A stretch of DNA of 64,000 nucleotides from Ruminiclostridium papyrosolvens C7 (GTDB taxonomy: Bacteria; Bacillota; Clostridia; Acetivibrionales; DSM-1351). Every line of letters starts with the position of its first letter. Positions within the stretch are counted from its first letter, which is position 1. Below the pieces are notes generated by a model that had not been told where the DNA came from, ran no database searches, and worked only from the letters and a program-made list of their open reading frames with translations. This document shows positions 1-7,929 of the stretch, in pieces. A program made the translations under genes and the position numbers. The stretch is from positions 124,001-188,000 of the forward strand of contig NZ_ATAY01000098.1 of NCBI RefSeq assembly GCF_000421965.1, read 5' to 3'.

Positions 1-75
1 AATATGAAAAACAGGCCAGCTGACGTCCTTGATACGATTGTTAGGAAATCGGATGTCAAAAAGGATGTCAAATGA
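1..75 (+). CDS. C-terminal fragment of an unidentified protein (cut by window start)
   Basis: Frame 1 is open from the first base to a TGA at 73-75 and encodes 24 highly charged residues (NMKNRPADVLDTIV... ending KKDVK). Too short to assign a family. It could be the tail of a host gene or of a mobile-element gene lying left of the window; it could also be chance. Confidence 0.3.
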   Translation, partial: NMKNRPADVLDTIVRKSDVKKDVK

Positions 76-292
76 CCTGTAATCCGCTAATTTGTGGTGG
101 AGGCGAACCGTACCAGTCAAAGATAACAACTGATATAAGTGGGTATAGGCATAAAATATACTCTAGATAAATTATTGAAGTCTTTTCGTACCTATAGTAA
201 TACAAAAAGATTGCTTAGCATAGGTAGTAATTATGTTCCCTAAGATGAACTCCTTAACTGATTATCATTTAACCATGCAACCAAATAATATA
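76..292. other. AT-rich intergenic region without a recognisable gene
   Basis: This 217-base stretch has stops in all frames. It begins with a GC-richer segment (GGTGGAGGCGAACCG near 99-113) unlike its surroundings, which may be the edge of a mobile element or the 3' flank of the truncated gene. No tRNA, terminator or repeat could be identified with confidence. Confidence 0.3.
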
Positions 293-1012
293 TTACATTG
301 ATTCATATATCTCTAAAATTTTTATTATATTATATGTATTAACAAACTCGGTTCTATTTCTGACCCCTAAATTATTAAAAACATTGCTTATATATTTTCT
401 TAATGTAGAAATGCTAATATTGCATTCGTTGCATATATGTTTATCCTCATATCCTTCTTTTAGAAGCTCCACTATTCTTCTTTCTTTATCACTAAATTGT
501 AACGAAACTTTGGTATTTAAATATACTGGTACTTTTAAAGTATCCATTATATACTCAATTATAAAATTTCTATAAAAATTATTAACTAACATTTCCAAAA
601 ATAATAAAATAATATCGCTAGGCTCCGAGAATGTAACCATTGAAATAAATAATATCATTTCACCACTTGTTTTCTGTACTGGCATTGAAATAATATTTCC
701 ATATTTTTCACTCAATATATCTATTGAAAACGATTTTCTTTTTTTTGACGAATTGATATTATCATTGATTTTACATTCTAGTTCTCTTCCAATATTAAAC
801 TTTATAAACTTATATTTTCTGTATTTTAACGAAACAATATTAGTATATTTATTATCATTTAACAAAAATAGCGTTTCATCACATAAATCTTGAAAAGTCT
901 TAGTGTTCGATATTTCTGTAATAGTATTGATAAATACTCTACTTATTAGGTTTTTGACTATTTCCACATCCATTGGTACTATACACCCTTCTAAATTTAG
1001 CATTTCAAACAT
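293..1012 (-). CDS. LuxR-family transcriptional regulator
   Basis: The last ~65 of 239 residues form a LuxR/GerE helix-turn-helix: FSDKERRIVELLKEGYEDKH, then the recognition-helix region NISISTLRKYISNVFNNLGV and the closing NRTEF. This is the standard DNA-binding half of LuxR/NarL-type regulators. The N-terminal ~170 residues are Lys/Asn-rich and unrecognised; a GAF/PAS-like sensor fold is possible but is inference. There is no receiver-domain signature, so it is probably not a classical response regulator. It is divergent from the secreted-protein gene that follows, and could control it. Confidence 0.8.
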   Translation of the reverse strand: MFEMLNLEGCIVPMDVEIVKNLISRVFINTITEISNTKTFQDLCDETLFLLNDNKYTNIVSLKYRKYKFIKFNIGRELECKINDNINSSKKRKSFSIDILSEKYGNIISMPVQKTSGEMILFISMVTFSEPSDIILLFLEMLVNNFYRNFIIEYIMDTLKVPVYLNTKVSLQFSDKERRIVELLKEGYEDKHICNECNISISTLRKYISNVFNNLGVRNRTEFVNTYNIIKILEIYESM

Positions 1013-1211
1013 TATAGCATCGTAAGGATTATATTGTAAATACTTATATTATTATCCGATATTAGGTATAAATGTAGATATTTTATTGATAATTCTATAT
1101 AAAATCAAGGTAATAATATTCACTATTTTTTCCCACTTAGTTAATATATAATAACTAAGAATTATACGTGCGGCCGTAACTGAATTCAAAATATAATTAG
1201 TGGAGGTATTT

Positions 1212-1832
1212 ATGAAATATTTTAAAAAAGTTATTATTCCATTTTTGTTAATAGTTTGTATGTTACTTTCAAGTTTGCCTGTTTGTGCAGCTCCGATACA
1301 GCCTTCGGGCACACTTGGTGGAGCATCGATACAATCTCTGCCTTCGGAGCCTTCGGGTGTATGGTATGCGCCTTATGGAGGAACCTGGAATGTCAACAAT
1401 AATATTCCTGCCTCTGGAATATTACGTCCTCAAAAGATTGTATATATTACATATGACCAACTCGCACTTATTCAAGCTAACAAATTAACCTCAAGTGATT
1501 TATACTCTTTAGCTAGGCTTGCTATAGATAAAGGTATTTCATATGTATTAGAAAGTTTAACTAAAAAATTAGGTTCAACTATTGCCAAAAAGTTTGTTCC
1601 ATATATTGGTAACGCAATACTTGCATATGACTTTTTTAATGGTTTATGTTCATTTATAACAGATGCTAGATTTGCTCAAGCAATATCTAGAAAACATGGA
1701 ATTGCGATTAGTACCGGTTTCACATATACTGGTATCTCTTATAACCCTTATACAGCTTACGATGATTGGAGTTCAACTTATGTTTATAATCCGACGGGTT
1801 GTGTAGGTACCTTTACTGCAAATAACAACTAG
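1212..1832 (+). CDS. Secreted protein of unknown function with Sec signal peptide
   Basis: The ATG at 1212 is preceded by GTGGAGG at ideal spacing; an upstream in-frame GTG at 1200 overlaps that ribosome-binding site and is rejected. Residues 1-27 are a textbook signal peptide: KK, a long hydrophobic stretch, then LPVCAAP with cleavage expected after VCA. The mature ~180 residues start with Ser/Gly/Pro-rich linker sequence. They also contain a hydrophobic segment (PYIGNAILAYDFFNGLCSFI) that could insert in a membrane. No family is recognised. A terminator hairpin follows at 1853-1885. Together with the small membrane protein downstream it resembles a secreted toxin/bacteriocin plus immunity pair, but that is only inference from layout. 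Confidence 0.7.
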   Translation: MKYFKKVIIPFLLIVCMLLSSLPVCAAPIQPSGTLGGASIQSLPSEPSGVWYAPYGGTWNVNNNIPASGILRPQKIVYITYDQLALIQANKLTSSDLYSLARLAIDKGISYVLESLTKKLGSTIAKKFVPYIGNAILAYDFFNGLCSFITDARFAQAISRKHGIAISTGFTYTGISYNPYTAYDDWSSTYVYNPTGCVGTFTANNN

Positions 1833-1851
1833 TACCGGTTATCAATGCCTG

Positions 1852-1892
1852 AATGAGTCCAAAAGGAATATACCTATGGACTCATTTTATTT
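1852..1892 (+). terminator. Rho-independent terminator after the secreted-protein gene
   Basis: Inverted repeat ATGAGTCC (1853-1860) and GGACTCAT (1878-1885), followed by TTTATTTGG on the plus strand, just after the stop codon of the secreted protein. Confidence 0.7.
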
Positions 1893-1966
1893 GGATAGTG
1901 AATATAGACTTTTGAAATAAATTCTATATAATATATATTATTACTCAAATAGGATGGTGAAATTAT

Positions 1967-2374
1967 ATGAGAGGCAAATTAAATGTGAAAAGTATATTAT
2001 TAATTATTGTAATCATAATCTTTTTTTCGTCAGCAATTATAAGGGATAATTATTATTTAAATATATCAGCTATATTAGCTGGTTGTTCTGTTCTTTTCAT
2101 ATCAAATATTTTCAATCCTATAAAATGTATGTTAGTAAATAACCGTTTTAGTGTAATTGCCTTCCTAAGCATAGTATTTAATATAAGTATAATTATAATA
2201 GCTTCTATCTGTTTATTAGTCTTTTCAAATCCTTTGCTTATTGTTTCTATATTAGTTTTATGCTTTATTGATATGTTATTGAATTTTTTCATTAAGAAAA
2301 AAATAGATTTTGGTGATTCCCTTCTTTTGTTATGTTTGATGATTTATTTAATTAGTAATTTATATAAACTATAA
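1967..2374 (+). CDS. Small polytopic membrane protein, possible immunity-like protein
   Basis: The 135 residues contain about four hydrophobic segments: roughly residues 8-24 (SILLIIVIIIFFSSAII), 32-47, 62-87 and 90-105, with basic residues between them. No family is recognised. The start has a moderate upstream AGGATGGTGA. It is in the same direction as the secreted protein but separated by a terminator, so it probably has its own promoter. Small multi-pass proteins beside secreted toxins often confer self-immunity; here that is inference only. Confidence 0.6.
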   Translation: MRGKLNVKSILLIIVIIIFFSSAIIRDNYYLNISAILAGCSVLFISNIFNPIKCMLVNNRFSVIAFLSIVFNISIIIIASICLLVFSNPLLIVSILVLCFIDMLLNFFIKKKIDFGDSLLLLCLMIYLISNLYKL

Positions 2375-2643
2375 TATATTTTTTGATTCTTCATAAAGTA
2401 TAAAAAACAGAACCTTGTATTTATCAGCAGAATTCAAATAATCAAGGTAATGCGACTTCAGGCATATAAACCCATATATAACTGCAAAAGATGGAAAGCT
2501 TACAAACGATGTTTCCGTTTAAATAACAGAGAAATTAAGTATAAGTGGGGTTTCAACCAAAAGCAATGGGTTGAAACCCTATATTTTTATTTATTCCCTT
2601 AATGTAATATTCCAACGTGCTATGTATATAATTAAATTAATCC
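2375..2643. other. Intergenic region with gene remnant; probable left edge of the siphophage
   Basis: No complete gene. A short open stretch at about 2447-2524 encodes a tail-like peptide ending TAKDGKLTNDVSV and then a stop, with no start, so it is likely a gene remnant. The switch from host-like plus-strand genes to the minus-strand phage block occurs here. I looked for but could not identify a core direct repeat matching the other side. Confidence 0.35.
2547..2592 (+). terminator. Terminator hairpin between host-like and phage genes
   Basis: Perfect 11-bp stem GGGTTTCAACC (2548-2558) / GGTTGAAACCC (2569-2579), followed by TATATTTTTATTT on the plus strand. It would end plus-strand transcription entering the prophage. 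Confidence 0.75.
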
Positions 2644-3399
2644 TCAATAATTCCTCACCAACACCTCACAGTACGTCTTTTCCTTTCCCTCATACCTACT
2701 TAGTAAATTATGATTCCTCTGAATTTCCTCAATAGTAAAGTCACTGTAAAGCTCCCTTACATACTCACAGTCATTGTATGACAGCAGAAATTTACCTTTT
2801 ATACTTTTCAAGGTTTTGGCAAGCCTTTCATGATCCTCCGTTTTGAATTCAGCCTGATAATACTTTTCTGTTCCATAATACGGCGGATCCAGATAGAAGA
2901 ATGCTTCAGGCCTATCGTATATTTTAATCAGGTTTTCGAAGTCTCTGTTCTCCACTATCACTCCGGCCAGTCTCTCACTAATCCTGTCCAGATATTCTGT
3001 CATATTGGCAATATTCTTTTTCATACAGCCAAAGGTTCTCTGATTACTACCATAGCTGGTTTTAAGTATCATAAAGAATCTTGCCGCACGCTGAATATCT
3101 GTTAAGCCTTGCACATTGTATTGTGATTTGAAATCATTAAAAAGCTCCCTAGAATTTAAAAAATATTGCAACTCTCTCTGTAGCCCACCACAATGATACT
3201 TTACACATCTGAACAGGTTCACAAGCTCACTGTTATAGTCATTATAAACTTCCATATCTGCATGAGAATCCTTGTAGAAAAGCACCCATGCCGCTCCTCC
3301 GAAAACCTCTATGTATCTTTTCATACCTTCCGGGAATCTATTTGTTATTTCCTTTTTCAAACAATTCTTTCCGCCGATCCATCCGATAAAACTATTCAT
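2644..3399 (-). CDS. Dam-type (D12 class) DNA adenine N6-methyltransferase
   Basis: The 251-residue protein has the D12-class layout: an N-terminal FIGWIGGK S-adenosylmethionine motif at residues 4-11, GGAAWVLF at 34-41, and the catalytic FYLDPPYYG with DPPY at 171-174. It is close to full length for the family. The start chosen is the ATG at 3399, with GGAGG 8 bases upstream; earlier in-frame codons lack a ribosome-binding site. Phage-borne Dam enzymes mask sites from host restriction. It is the last minus-strand gene of the siphophage, beyond the lysis genes. It has its own upstream region containing a LexA-type box, so SOS-linked expression is plausible. Confidence 0.9.
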   Translation of the reverse strand: MNSFIGWIGGKNCLKKEITNRFPEGMKRYIEVFGGAAWVLFYKDSHADMEVYNDYNSELVNLFRCVKYHCGGLQRELQYFLNSRELFNDFKSQYNVQGLTDIQRAARFFMILKTSYGSNQRTFGCMKKNIANMTEYLDRISERLAGVIVENRDFENLIKIYDRPEAFFYLDPPYYGTEKYYQAEFKTEDHERLAKTLKSIKGKFLLSYNDCEYVRELYSDFTIEEIQRNHNLLSRYEGKEKTYCEVLVRNY

Positions 3400-3419
3400 A
3401 AATATCCTCCACTTAATTA

Positions 3420-3450
3420 GGAGCAAATGCCTGCTCCAAGTTTTTTATTT
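3420..3450 (+). terminator. Plus-strand terminator upstream of the methylase gene
   Basis: GGAGCA (3420-3425) and TGCTCC (3432-3437) form a hairpin followed by AAGTTTTTTATTTTT on the plus strand. On the minus strand it is a hairpin in the methylase 5' leader. Confidence 0.55.
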
Positions 3451-3465
3451 TTAATACTATTTTTT

Positions 3466-3479
3466 AGAACATATGTTCG
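3466..3479. promoter_or_regulatory. LexA (SOS) box upstream of the Dam-type methylase
   Basis: The perfect palindrome GAACATATGTTC lies at 3467-3478, flanked by A and G. It matches the Gram-positive LexA/DinR consensus CGAAC-N4-GTTCG at all but one outer base. It sits 67 bases upstream of the methylase ATG, in the promoter region. The functional role is inferred from the match and position. Confidence 0.65.
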
Positions 3480-3500
3480 TATAAATGGTAAAATTTTTTT

Positions 3501-3523
3501 ACCCGGGAGTTTTAGTCCCGGGT
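3501..3523. terminator. Hairpin after the lysis genes
   Basis: Perfect 8-bp stem ACCCGGGA (3501-3508) / TCCCGGGT (3516-3523), 11 bases beyond the stop codon of the last holin-like gene. On the minus strand it is not followed by a U-tract, so it may be an RNA-stabilising 3' end or a weak terminator rather than a classical one. Confidence 0.45.
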
Positions 3524-3533
3524 ATTCATATCC

Positions 3534-3707
3534 TTATTTTTGATCCTTAAGTTTTACAGCAAAGAAAAACGATACTGCCATGGTTGCCATAGATGCAAGC
3601 TTTTCTGGGTCTATTCTGTCCGTTGCTGTAAATCCTATCACAGCACCTACAAGGGCAAAGGTTACTATAGTTTTAACATCTATTAGTTTTGCAATTTTTT
3701 CTTTCAT
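3534..3707 (-). CDS. Small holin-like membrane protein
   Basis: A 57-residue protein starting MKEKIAKLIDVKTIVTF, with two short hydrophobic segments (TIVTFALVGAVIGFTA and ASMATMAVSFFFAVKL) and a charged C-terminus KLKDQK. This is the shape of a small class II holin. The start is the ATG at 3707, preceded by GGAGG. It is next to the endolysin gene, supporting a role in releasing the endolysin through the membrane. The specific holin family is not certain. Confidence 0.7.
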   Translation of the reverse strand: MKEKIAKLIDVKTIVTFALVGAVIGFTATDRIDPEKLASMATMAVSFFFAVKLKDQK

Positions 3708-3722
3708 AGATCTCAATCCTCC

Positions 3723-4379
3723 TTATTTAATTGCATTGGCTATTTTAATAAATAATGCAGGTAAACTTGATACGGTCTTTTTTGCTTTATCTTCCGGCAG
3801 TTTTGATAACCAATATTCAAGCGGCGAATCAACCTTATTACATATGATTTTTAATGCCTCACCATATGTCATTTCAGGCACTACATATTGTATGTATGGG
3901 CATTTAAGCCAATGTGTCCATGGTGTAGCTCCTGAACCTTTAAGTGGTGTTTTTATTACGCCTGCTTTTGTCCCGTGAGCTTCTATTACTTGACCGTTGC
4001 CTACGTATACTCCTATATGTCCCTTGTGCCACACACATACCCCTGATATTTCGGGAATAGTACTAATAGGCCCTTTTTCTTTTGCAGCCGTGTACATTCC
4101 GTCAGCGTTCACATCATATTTACTTGTGTAAACAGGATTGTTTTTCCCCCAATCCCACCATAGATATGACTTGATAAGGTTGACACAGTCTGCTGTTCGT
4201 CTTTCTATGTAATGTCCTTTAATAAAATTCAAATACCGCCCAACATCATCCCCACATTGCTTTAATTTTGCCTGTAAGATAGATTCTGTTAATACCTGTC
4301 CGTACGTTCCCCGGACATATCCCCAACGTTCATTTAATGCCTTTTTGACGTGTTCAACTAACCCTATATTTGTTAACAT
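3723..4379 (-). CDS. Endolysin, NlpC/P60 (CHAP-like) cysteine peptidase
   Basis: The 218-residue protein carries the papain-like hydrolase triad pattern: Cys in RTADCVNLIK (C65), His in GVCVWHKGHIGVYVG (near 121) and EAHG (H135). The N-terminal ~60 residues include helical sequence before the catalytic Cys. The last ~50 residues (MTYGEALKIICNKVDSPLEY onward) form a short helical tail that may bind the wall. Such enzymes cleave peptide links in peptidoglycan at host lysis. It lies between two holin-type genes, so this is the siphophage lysis cassette. Confidence 0.88.
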   Translation of the reverse strand: MLTNIGLVEHVKKALNERWGYVRGTYGQVLTESILQAKLKQCGDDVGRYLNFIKGHYIERRTADCVNLIKSYLWWDWGKNNPVYTSKYDVNADGMYTAAKEKGPISTIPEISGVCVWHKGHIGVYVGNGQVIEAHGTKAGVIKTPLKGSGATPWTHWLKCPYIQYVVPEMTYGEALKIICNKVDSPLEYWLSKLPEDKAKKTVSSLPALFIKIANAIK

Positions 4380-4388
4380 GTTTTCCTC

Positions 4389-4643
4389 CTATTTACCCGT
4401 AAATTTTAAAGCCCCTACTATAGCACCGATAACGGTTATTGCTGTAGTAAGGGCTTTTATAAGCTCTAACATAATTGGCGACCAAGCTTTGTTGTCGCTC
4501 TCGTTTCTTTTTTTAATATCTGCCTTTATCTCGGTTAAGTCCTCCTTTATCGCTTTGACGTAAACTTTTGTTTCCGAATGGTTTTGCTCCAATGTTCTTA
4601 TCCGTTCTTCGTTTAAACAGTGGTACCCACATTCACCTGCCAT
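4389..4643 (-). CDS. XhlA-like (haemolysin XhlA/BhlA-type) membrane protein
   Basis: The 84-residue protein starts at the ATG at 4643 (MAGECGYHCLNEERI), with GAAGTGAG upstream; a longer in-frame extension lacks a ribosome-binding site. It has an N-terminal coiled-coil region (RIRTLEQNHSETKVYVKAIK, then EDLTEIKADIKKR) and one C-terminal membrane segment (LTTAITVIGAIVGALKF). This is the XhlA/small phage haemolysin arrangement, acting with a holin and endolysin in lysis. It sits directly upstream of the endolysin. Confidence 0.75.
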   Translation of the reverse strand: MAGECGYHCLNEERIRTLEQNHSETKVYVKAIKEDLTEIKADIKKRNESDNKAWSPIMLELIKALTTAITVIGAIVGALKFTGK

Positions 4644-4713
4644 CGACTCACTTCTTTCTGTCCTAAAATATAAAAGGACTACCCATTTCTGAGTAATCAT
4701 TTCAGGTATTATG

Positions 4714-4830
4714 TTAACCAATTATTTTGGATTTTTCCTCTGCCGTTATCCACCCCTTTGATACCGCAATATCAAGCTGTTTTTCTGTGAGTTCATTTAC
4801 CTTATGTAAGTAATTCAACCTTTCAAACAT
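4714..4830 (-). CDS. XkdX-family small phage protein
   Basis: A 38-residue protein, MFERLNYLHKVNELTEKQLD, then IAVSKGWITAEEKSKIIG. The central AVSKGWITAEEK pattern is the XkdX signature of Firmicutes phages, where it always follows the fibre genes; its function is unknown. It has a near-identical copy at 22754-22870 in the Mu-like prophage (same length, same C-terminal 17 residues). Ribosome-binding site AGGAGG lies just upstream. Confidence 0.8.
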   Translation of the reverse strand: MFERLNYLHKVNELTEKQLDIAVSKGWITAEEKSKIIG

Positions 4831-4833
4831 ACT

Positions 4834-5127
4834 TTATACCTCCTGTAAATTTGATGTGATTAGAGTGTCAATTTGTGCCTGCATATTAAGATTGTCCAAG
4901 ATTAATGTATCAACCATTTTCTGTAGCTTTTCAATTTCTGTTTTCTCTACAATAAGTTTTTGACCGTCCCTATAAAAATACCCGTCCTTGTAAGAATCTC
5001 CTATAGCAACGGGAATGGTTCCACAAATGATAAGACCATTTGAATAAGCAAATGATTGATCAGCTATAATAATATTTTCTACAGTTGTTCCGTCCTGTGC
5101 TAGTATCGCACATCTTAGATTTTCCAT
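4834..5127 (-). CDS. XkdW-like fibre-associated protein
   Basis: The 97-residue protein starts at the ATG at 5127 (MENLRCAILAQDGTTVENII), with GGAGGG upstream. The body contains short beta-rich sequence (YKDGYFYRDGQKLIV), and the C-terminal ~40 residues form a coiled coil (EKTEIEKLQKMVDTLIL...). It closely resembles the 22884-23171 product. Proteins of this type follow tail-fibre genes and may act in fibre assembly; this is inferred from position. Confidence 0.65.
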   Translation of the reverse strand: MENLRCAILAQDGTTVENIIIADQSFAYSNGLIICGTIPVAIGDSYKDGYFYRDGQKLIVEKTEIEKLQKMVDTLILDNLNMQAQIDTLITSNLQEV

Positions 5128-5138
5128 GATACCCTCCT

Positions 5139-6890
5139 CTAATAACCCCATCGTATAATTACTATTCCACTACCACCAGTTCCTCTAGTACTACTTCCGT
5201 AGCCACCGCCACCACCTCCTCCACCGTAGCCACCACCACCATTACCTCCACCACATCCCATGACTCCTACACTACCAGTTTGACCAGCACTTCCAGACCC
5301 AGCTGTAAAAGATGATGTCCCGGGGTCTCCAGACGTTCCTACACCAGTTGATGTATTTCCCCCTGCTCCCCCAGCACCACCTCCGGCATGTATCCTACCC
5401 CAAAAATCAGTAGTTGGTGTGCCCTGTCCCGTACCGTTGGAGCCAGCACCAGAAGAACCTTTAATATAATATGCGGGAGTACCATTGCCACCATTAGAAC
5501 CTGCTACACCACCCGCAGACCATGTACTAGATGATAAAATCATACCTCCTCCTCCAGCAGAACCACCATTGGCTCCATTACTGGAAGTTGCACCCCCACC
5601 TCCAGAAGCTGAAGTCAACCAGGTATAAGTACTTGAGCCACCTGTGGAGCCTGCTGTGCCCCCTGCACCTACAGTAATGGTTACAGGAGTTGAGGGTTTT
5701 ACCTTATAGAAAGTCTTTGTATAACCTCCTGCCCCTCCACCGCCACCTACATATGAATTCCCTGAACTACTACCTCCGCCACCTCCACCTACCAGGAATA
5801 CGTCAACAGTTTGGGGAAGTCTATCACTGAAAGAAAGCGTACCTGAGGAATAACATTCTATATAACCTTTTGTAGCTGTTTCTGCAACGATTTTACATGA
5901 ACCTGTATAGTTAACTTGCAAAGGTTTACCACCGCTACCACTACGAATAAAAAAATTGCTACCTACCCTCACAAAACTGTAAGGCTTATTAGCTTTCATT
6001 GCTCCTTCTGTTAATGCAACACCGTCTGCATCTAAAAGCGGTGTTGCACCTAACCCACTAACATTTAACTTTGGTGATGCACTGCAATCAACATTCGGTA
6101 TTATAGTTATTGGTAGGCCATCTTCATATGCGGTTAACGGAGGAGTAAGAGTTACTTTATATTCGGTTGATGTACTATCACTATCTACTTTCCCACTATA
6201 CGGTTGTCTCACATAATCGGATAAATGAGTGTCAAGGTTGGATGTATTATCATTAATCAAATTTAAAAGATTACCGGCAGTATTTTCGTCAAGGATATCC
6301 TTTAAGTTCTCTACCCATGTTATAAAATCCTCATTTTTTTCTTTCTTAAAACTATCTAGTGCAGCCTGATATTGATTGAAAATTTCTGAAGTATTTACCT
6401 GTTCTACTGTTCCATGAACTATTCCACATAAATCACTGTTCAATCTTTGATCTGTAATGTTTGCTTGTAATATTGCGGTGTCTCCATTATTAATTAAGAT
6501 GTCAGCTATAGCAAGTTCATATATATCTGCATTCCTTGTCAATGTTCGGGCTGTTGGTGTACTTGCCGGAGTCCCTTTCAAAACTGATAAAGCAATTTGC
6601 CTATTCAGATGATCCAGCCTCAATACAATCCTGTCAATTCTCTTTAATACACCGTCAGCCACATCTATTGACATATTGAATGTACCGGTATTTTCATAGT
6701 AATATCCATTTATCCATGCTTTCCCAGCAGCGACTGAAATGTTCATTCCACCTGAAGCTGTCACGGCTAAATTGTTACCCGGATTTGGATACACTCCGTT
6801 ACCGATAAAGCTCCCGAAATAGGCAGCATAATCGGAGGCATTGTATTTTCTGTCCCCGTTTATACTGTTAAAAAAACTGCTTTTCTGCAC
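5139..6890 (-). CDS. Siphophage tail fibre/adhesin with C-terminal glycine-rich domain
   Basis: 583 residues in two parts. The N-terminal ~230 residues (NGDRKYNASDYAAYFGSFIG, later IDRIVLRLDHLNRQIAL) resemble the baseplate-upper-protein-like head of Firmicutes tail fibres. From about residue 228 (SDYVRQPYSGKVDSDST) to the end, the protein matches the Mu-like fibre at 23173-24609. It ends in a long glycine-rich domain starting VDVFLVGGGGGG and closing GGSGIVIIRWGY. Gly-rich sandwich adhesins (as in phage S16 gp38) form receptor-binding tips, so host recognition is likely. It follows the tail-tip genes in the late operon. Confidence 0.8.
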   Translation of the reverse strand: MQKSSFFNSINGDRKYNASDYAAYFGSFIGNGVYPNPGNNLAVTASGGMNISVAAGKAWINGYYYENTGTFNMSIDVADGVLKRIDRIVLRLDHLNRQIALSVLKGTPASTPTARTLTRNADIYELAIADILINNGDTAILQANITDQRLNSDLCGIVHGTVEQVNTSEIFNQYQAALDSFKKEKNEDFITWVENLKDILDENTAGNLLNLINDNTSNLDTHLSDYVRQPYSGKVDSDSTSTEYKVTLTPPLTAYEDGLPITIIPNVDCSASPKLNVSGLGATPLLDADGVALTEGAMKANKPYSFVRVGSNFFIRSGSGGKPLQVNYTGSCKIVAETATKGYIECYSSGTLSFSDRLPQTVDVFLVGGGGGGSSSGNSYVGGGGGAGGYTKTFYKVKPSTPVTITVGAGGTAGSTGGSSTYTWLTSASGGGGATSSNGANGGSAGGGGMILSSSTWSAGGVAGSNGGNGTPAYYIKGSSGAGSNGTGQGTPTTDFWGRIHAGGGAGGAGGNTSTGVGTSGDPGTSSFTAGSGSAGQTGSVGVMGCGGGNGGGGYGGGGGGGGYGSSTRGTGGSGIVIIRWGY

Positions 6891-6893
6891 TGT

Positions 6894-7928
6894 TTATTCC
6901 CCCTTCAATATATCCTTCAATTCCGGAAGTGGACTCCCGAAAGTAGGTGTTAGTGTTATGATACCGTTTTCATATACCTCTTCGATTTCGGTTATACGAA
7001 CATCAATGACTTTGTTCCAAGCTCGATTTCTACAGGTGACAATATCTCCAAGGTCAAAATCCTTTTTATATACCAAACTAGATTGAAAATTTACATTGCT
7101 TTCAAAAGTTTCATTTTTGACTGACTGAGCCAAAGCTTCATTTCCACGTTGGATTAACAATGCCTTGTAGACATTCTCCGTTAAATCACCTTTTTGTATG
7201 TCCTTGGCATCAACGAATAATTCCCGTCTTTCAAGGCCTGTTGTATCTCCCACCGTAACAATTATTCTGGCTGTTCCTTCTCCCTCTCCGCCAACTATAG
7301 CCACTGTCTTATAATTTTCAGTTTCAAGAGAATATTTACTATCGGTTACATTTTCAAACTCTTCGGAGAAAATGGCCCTTGGATATACTTTCTGTGCTGC
7401 ACTTCTGTTAATCCCCTGATAACATTCAAACAAAAGCTTTTTATCTTTTCTGTCGAATCTAACCCTGTATCCGATATTGCTTACCTGAGCGATTTTAGTT
7501 AATGTGGTGCATACATTTTTGTAAGTTATCTGCAAATCAACTGTTTCTGTATAGTTTTTTAGCTCTCCCAGTTCCAGAAACGGTATTGAATTCATATTAC
7601 TTACAAGTGTCCGCATGGCAAGTTCAGCTGTGGTATTCAACACGGTTTCCTTCATTACGATTCGCCGTTCAGTGAGGGACGATAAAAAACGTCCTTTAAC
7701 TGCAAGGTCATCTTTATCTATACTGATTCCCTCAATTATTCCGGCTTCATTTGCATCCCGCCGGGCAATTATATTGTCCTCTTCAAGTAGCTTCATATTT
7801 TCAGCAGTGTACTTTAAATGAAGTCCAAATTCTCCGGGCTGAAAATACCTTCTCCGCCACCTCAAACTGTCAAACACATCAATAAGTCCAATTAAATCAA
7901 GGCTTCTGTTATATATGTAAAGTTCCAT
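6894..7928 (-). CDS. Siphophage tail-tip protein (Gp37-like, tail-associated)
   Basis: The 344-residue protein begins MELYIYNRSLDLIGLIDVFD, with RWRRRYFQPGEFGLHL near residue 27. These are hallmarks of the siphovirus ReqiPepy6 Gp37-like family that sits after the distal tail protein in Gram-positive siphophages. The start at 7928 follows GGGGTGTGAT and abuts the previous stop (7930); a longer reading frame would overlap the upstream gene by 130 bases and is rejected. Role: tail-tip hub or baseplate component joining the tail tube to the fibre. Confidence 0.78.
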   Translation of the reverse strand: MELYIYNRSLDLIGLIDVFDSLRWRRRYFQPGEFGLHLKYTAENMKLLEEDNIIARRDANEAGIIEGISIDKDDLAVKGRFLSSLTERRIVMKETVLNTTAELAMRTLVSNMNSIPFLELGELKNYTETVDLQITYKNVCTTLTKIAQVSNIGYRVRFDRKDKKLLFECYQGINRSAAQKVYPRAIFSEEFENVTDSKYSLETENYKTVAIVGGEGEGTARIIVTVGDTTGLERRELFVDAKDIQKGDLTENVYKALLIQRGNEALAQSVKNETFESNVNFQSSLVYKKDFDLGDIVTCRNRAWNKVIDVRITEIEEVYENGIITLTPTFGSPLPELKDILKGE

Positions 7929-7929
7929 A

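Noticed and set aside
1052-1312. Minus-strand reading frame overlapping the signal-peptide gene
   Set aside because: No ribosome-binding site, and the plus-strand gene has a clear signal peptide and good start.
5139-5830. GGT/GGC-rich repeats in both fibre genes (also 23173-23860) resembling tandem repeats or CRISPR-like periodicity
   Set aside because: They are glycine codons of the Gly-rich adhesin domain, in frame and without regular spacers.
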